Below are positions 15,234-17,309 of a DNA stretch of 17,309 nucleotides, piece by piece. How positions within the stretch are numbered: position 1 is the first letter of the stretch; every line of letters starts with the position of its first letter. Under the pieces are notes generated by a model. It was not told the origin of the DNA. It did no database searches and saw only the letters and a program-made list of their open reading frames with translations. The translations under genes and the position numbers were made by a program. The stretch spans positions 1-17,309 of the forward strand of contig CAJUPK010000037.1 of NCBI GenBank assembly GCA_910588415.1, read 5' to 3'. This stretch comes from an uncultured Oscillospiraceae bacterium. GTDB taxonomy: Bacteria; Bacillota; Clostridia; Oscillospirales; Acutalibacteraceae.

Positions 15234-15452
15234 TCATTGAAAAGCCCGGCGCTGTTTGTCCAGAATCTGCTGGCGGCGTTCCTGGGTCTGCTCCTGATTC
15301 AGCTGCAGCTCGCCCTCGTCTGTGATATCCAGCACACAGCCCTCTTTGGCGCCTTCCGGCAGCTCGGCTGTTTCAATGGCAAAATATCTCTGCTCCTTAT
15401 CCTCGCAAATAGCGAATTTCCCCTCAAACCGGTCAATAATCAGCTGCTTCAT
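15234..15452 (-). CDS. DUF3006 domain protein
   Basis: Small protein of 72 residues matching the DUF3006 pattern: MKQLIIDRFEGKFAICED, then AIETAELPEGAKEGCVLDI, ending in a charged, helical tail. The fold is expected to be a small beta-barrel; its function is unknown. ATG 15452 is chosen because AGGAGG lies 9 bases upstream; an in-frame GTG at 15458 is only 3 bases from it. It is 15 bp downstream of the ComEC-like hydrolase gene. DUF3006 genes commonly sit next to such hydrolases, suggesting a joint role. It ends at the shared terminator with rodA. Confidence 0.88.
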   Translation of the reverse strand: MKQLIIDRFEGKFAICEDKEQRYFAIETAELPEGAKEGCVLDITDEGELQLNQEQTQERRQQILDKQRRAFQ

Positions 15453-15467
15453 GGTCACTGGCCTCCT

Positions 15468-16391
15468 TCATTTTTCTGTATCTATGGTCATGGATTTTCC
15501 ATCGTATTGAAAAACCACGGTACCGTCTGTATCCGTGCGGTAGAGCTTTGCTCCTGTCTCCTCCAGGCGGATCAACACCTCTTCCCTAGGTAACCGGTTC
15601 CGGTCTGGCCCTGTGGAGATCACCGCATAGGCTGGCTGCACAGCCTGAAGAAACTCCGTGCTGCTGGAGGTTTTGCTTCCATGATGCCCAACCTTCAATA
15701 GCACGGCCCCCAGGTCCTGCCCGCTGTCCAGCAGGTCCTGTTCCGCTTCCTGCTCCATATCCCCGCAAAACAAGGCGGAAAACGGGCCGCAGGTCAATTT
15801 CAGTACCAGAGATGCGTTGTTTGGCTCTTCATAGGTTTGTACAGGTCCCAGAGCTGTCAACACGGCCTCTCCTACTGTAACACAGTCCCCTGGCTCTAAG
15901 GCCAGTCGCATCACTTCACGGCTTTCCAGCAGATACTCCAAGTCCTCCCATTCCTGAGAGCCGCCGGGCAGGCCGGACGCGGCTTCCACAAAGCCTCCCA
16001 CTGGCAGCTCCCGCAGCAGCTGGGGCATTCCGCCCATGTGGTCCTTGTCCGAATGGGACATGATCAGATAGTCCAGCTTCTCTACCCCAAACCGAGACAG
16101 GTAATCTGCCAGAGGAACTGCCGCACTGCACTTTCCCGCGTCTAAGAGCGCGGCCTCCCCCTTGCTTTTGATGAGAATGGCATCCGCCTTGCCTACATCC
16201 ATCACATGAATCTCCAGAAGCTGGCCGCCGCTCCAATCCCCAAAGCCAGCGGCCTTGCAGGCCTGCTTCCAGAAAGATATGCCTGCCGGGGTACAGGAAA
16301 ACACCGCCAAGACCCCTAGAAGCAGGACCGCCATACACTTTGTCCGAAGCCTCCGTTTGCGCCGGGCCTGGGCTTTTAAGGAGCTCTTCAA
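15468..16391 (-). CDS. Membrane-anchored ComEC/Rec2-like MBL-fold hydrolase
   Basis: Metallo-beta-lactamase-fold protein like the C-terminal domain of ComEC but without the competence channel. With a TTG start at 16391 it has 307 residues. A basic stretch (8-18) and one hydrophobic segment (about 20-32) are followed by the catalytic domain: HVMDVGKADAILI (62-74), LLDAG, the metal motif SHSDKDHMGG (112-121, H113/D115/D117/H118), LFCGDM, and VGHHGSKTSSS. The active domain is thus likely outside the membrane. The start is uncertain: TTG 16391 has GGCGGG about 8 bases upstream; GTG 16400 is too close to it; longer frames to 16469 run into the promoter region. The end of the hydrophobic segment reads VFSC, close to a lipobox. 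Possible roles are nuclease or phosphodiesterase; the substrate is unknown. Confidence 0.88.
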   Translation of the reverse strand: MKSSLKAQARRKRRLRTKCMAVLLLGVLAVFSCTPAGISFWKQACKAAGFGDWSGGQLLEIHVMDVGKADAILIKSKGEAALLDAGKCSAAVPLADYLSRFGVEKLDYLIMSHSDKDHMGGMPQLLRELPVGGFVEAASGLPGGSQEWEDLEYLLESREVMRLALEPGDCVTVGEAVLTALGPVQTYEEPNNASLVLKLTCGPFSALFCGDMEQEAEQDLLDSGQDLGAVLLKVGHHGSKTSSSTEFLQAVQPAYAVISTGPDRNRLPREEVLIRLEETGAKLYRTDTDGTVVFQYDGKSMTIDTEK

Positions 16392-16447
16392 AACATTCAC
16401 CCGCCTATGTGTAATTAGGATTGCCTGCTGTTTCGGGATAATTGGGC

Positions 16448-16476
16448 TTGACAAAGCATAGAAAGACATGTATAAT
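16448..16476 (+). promoter_or_regulatory. Perfect consensus sigma-A promoter of the GNAT gene
   Basis: TTGACA (16448-16453), 17-bp spacer, TATAAT (16471-16476). This is the full consensus at optimal spacing. Transcription should start near 16483, about 37 nt before the GNAT start codon. The unbroken consensus implies strong expression unless it is repressed. Confidence 0.9.
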
Positions 16477-16484
16477 TATACATA
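16469..16484. promoter_or_regulatory. 16-bp perfect palindrome over the -10, ARG-box-like
   Basis: ATGTATAATTATACAT is its own reverse complement and covers the -10 and the likely start point of the GNAT promoter. Its core TGTAT-AATT-ATACA matches the general ArgR operator layout TGAAT-wwww-ATTCA in spacing and 12 of 14 positions. The symmetry also gives a TATAAT on the minus strand (16480-16475) with a weak GTGAAT 17 bp upstream (16503-16498), which could serve the divergent MBL gene. Binding by any regulator is inference. Confidence 0.5.
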
Positions 16485-16519
16485 TAATTCGCCATTTATT
16501 CACAGAAAGGAGAGATATC

Positions 16520-16942
16520 ATGGATATACGGCTGATGGCCCCAGAAGACTATCCCCAGGTGTATGCACTGTGGGCAGCTACAAAGGGAATGGGGCTGAAT
16601 CCCGCTGATGACAGCCGGGAGGGATTGGAACGCTATCTGCGCCGTAACCCCGCCACCTGCTTTGCCGCAGAGGAAGGCGGCCGCATAGCCGGAGCCATCT
16701 TAGCGGGACATGACGGCCGCCGGGGCTATATCTATCATGTGGCTGTGGCTGAAAGCTCCCGCCGCCAGGGCATTGGCCGGGAACTGGTCCGCCGCGCTAT
16801 GGAGGCGCTGCAGCTGCAAGGCATCCAAAAGGCGGCCCTGGTCGTGTTTGCCTCCAATCAGGAGGGCAATGCCTTTTGGGAAAAGCTGGGATTTACCGTG
16901 CGGGAAGATCTTTGCTACCGCAACCGCTCTCTCCAGGAATAG
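16520..16942 (+). CDS. GNAT family N-acetyltransferase
   Basis: Single-domain GCN5-related acetyltransferase of 140 residues that uses acetyl-CoA. After the N-terminal MDIRLMAPEDYPQVYALW come strand-forming FAAEEGGRIAGAILAGHDGRRGYIYHVAV (48-76), then the acetyl-CoA pyrophosphate loop RRQGIG (81-86) and the C-terminal NAFWEKLGF motif. The layout resembles YpeA/RimI-like small acetyltransferases, so small amines or protein N-termini are possible substrates. ATG 16520 has AAAGGAGA 6-7 bases upstream and follows the consensus promoter; an in-frame start at 16442 would lie before that promoter. It is a single-gene unit ended by the terminator at 16966-16993. Confidence 0.92.
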   Translation: MDIRLMAPEDYPQVYALWAATKGMGLNPADDSREGLERYLRRNPATCFAAEEGGRIAGAILAGHDGRRGYIYHVAVAESSRRQGIGRELVRRAMEALQLQGIQKAALVVFASNQEGNAFWEKLGFTVREDLCYRNRSLQE

Positions 16943-16965
16943 TCTGCTGTGGAAAACCAAAAGGC

Positions 16966-16993
16966 AAAAGGGACGCATACGCGCCCCTTTTTT
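16966..16993. terminator. Bidirectional terminator between GNAT and rnpB
   Basis: AAAAGGGACGC/GCGCCCCTTTT with loop ATAC, followed on the plus strand by a total of six T. On the minus strand the one imperfect pair becomes a G-U wobble and the hairpin is followed by TTTT, so it fits the 3' end of rnpB as well as the GNAT transcript. Confidence 0.82.
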
Positions 16994-16995
16994 GT

Positions 16996-17309
16996 GACCA
17001 AGTCTGTAAGCCGAGTTCTGTCTTGAGCAGTCATCTATCTTGGCCTGCTGTTGCCAACAGGCTCACGCCACCTCCACGGAACGCACGGGCCGCGCTTTCG
17101 ACTTGGCAGAAGCCAAGGTCTTATGTTCCTCCACGGTGTTGCTTCGGATAGGGTTTACAGGGCCGCGTGGTCTCCCACGCGCCGGTGAGCTCTTACCTCG
17201 CCTTTCCACCCTTGCCACAAGATTCACCCTAGGTGAACTTGGGCGGTATATCTCTGTTGCACTTTCCCTGGGGTCGCCCCCGGCGGCGGTTAGCCGTTAT
17301 CCTTGCCCT
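16996..17309 (-). ncRNA. rnpB: RNase P RNA, type A, 3' portion (5' end beyond window)
   Basis: Catalytic RNA that removes the 5' leader of tRNA precursors. On the minus strand the hallmarks are in order: AGGGAAAGTGCAACAGAG (17269-17252), GAGGTAAGAGCTCACCGG (17199-17182), the AAACCCTATCCGAAGCAAC segment, and the universal 3' P4 strand ACAGAACTCGGCTTACAGAC (17021-17002). The conserved 5' P4 strand (GAGGAAAGTCC) and P1-P3 are not in the window, so roughly the first 70-80 nt are missing. The exact 3' end is estimated as just before the terminator. The layout is the ancestral type A common in Clostridia, not the Bacillus type B. Confidence 0.95.

Noticed and set aside
1..17309. CRISPR array, insertion sequence, prophage or toxin-antitoxin locus
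   Set aside because: No spaced repeats, transposase, integrase, terminal inverted repeats or small coupled toxin-like genes were seen on either strand.

Overview
The window looks like chromosomal core-genome DNA from a GC-rich member of the Clostridia (Firmicutes), most likely an Oscillospiraceae/Ruminococcaceae-type gut anaerobe. Reasons: strong GGAGG-type ribosome binding sites, the block dxs-tlyA-nadK-argR-recN typical of clostridia, an M16 YmfF/YmfH-like peptidase pair, formate-tetrahydrofolate ligase, and a DUF3006 plus ComEC-like hydrolase pair. This placement is inferred from gene content; no search was possible. There is no sign of phage, transposon, CRISPR array, rRNA or tRNA.

Layout. 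(1) Positions 1-13570 are one long run of minus-strand genes, read from right to left: fhs, tsaE, tsaB, rpiB, upp, two M16 peptidase paralogues, lgt, folD, dxs, tlyA, an unrecognised 178-residue gene, nadK, argR and the start of recN (cut by the left edge). Most junctions are short gaps or overlaps, so there is much translational coupling. The only larger internal gaps are 9406-9546 and 10672-10756. A near-consensus promoter (13618-13646) reads into fhs. (2) Positions 13571-13897 are a divergent intergenic region. It holds the fhs promoter and, for the plus-strand rodA gene, two extended -10 promoters exactly 100 bp apart separated by four tandem hairpins. (3) rodA (13898-15115) ends at a bidirectional terminator that also serves the convergent minus-strand pair DUF3006 plus MBL-fold hydrolase (15234-16391). 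(4) A perfect-consensus promoter centred on a 16-bp palindrome drives a GNAT acetyltransferase (16520-16942). A shared terminator separates it from the 3' part of the RNase P RNA gene rnpB, which lies on the minus strand and is cut by the right edge.

Functions. The run is housekeeping: one-carbon folate metabolism (fhs, folD), tRNA t6A modification (tsaB, tsaE), pentose and pyrimidine salvage (rpiB, upp), isoprenoid precursor synthesis (dxs), lipoprotein maturation (lgt), rRNA methylation (tlyA), NADP synthesis (nadK), arginine regulation (argR), DNA repair (recN), cell-wall elongation (rodA) and RNase P. I found no clear new multi-gene system. The parts most worth a second look are the hairpin/duplicated-promoter leader upstream of rodA, the palindromic ARG-box-like promoter of the GNAT gene, the uncharacterised gene inside the dxs-recN block, and genes absent from usually conserved neighbourhoods (xseA/xseB/ispA and rimI/tsaD).
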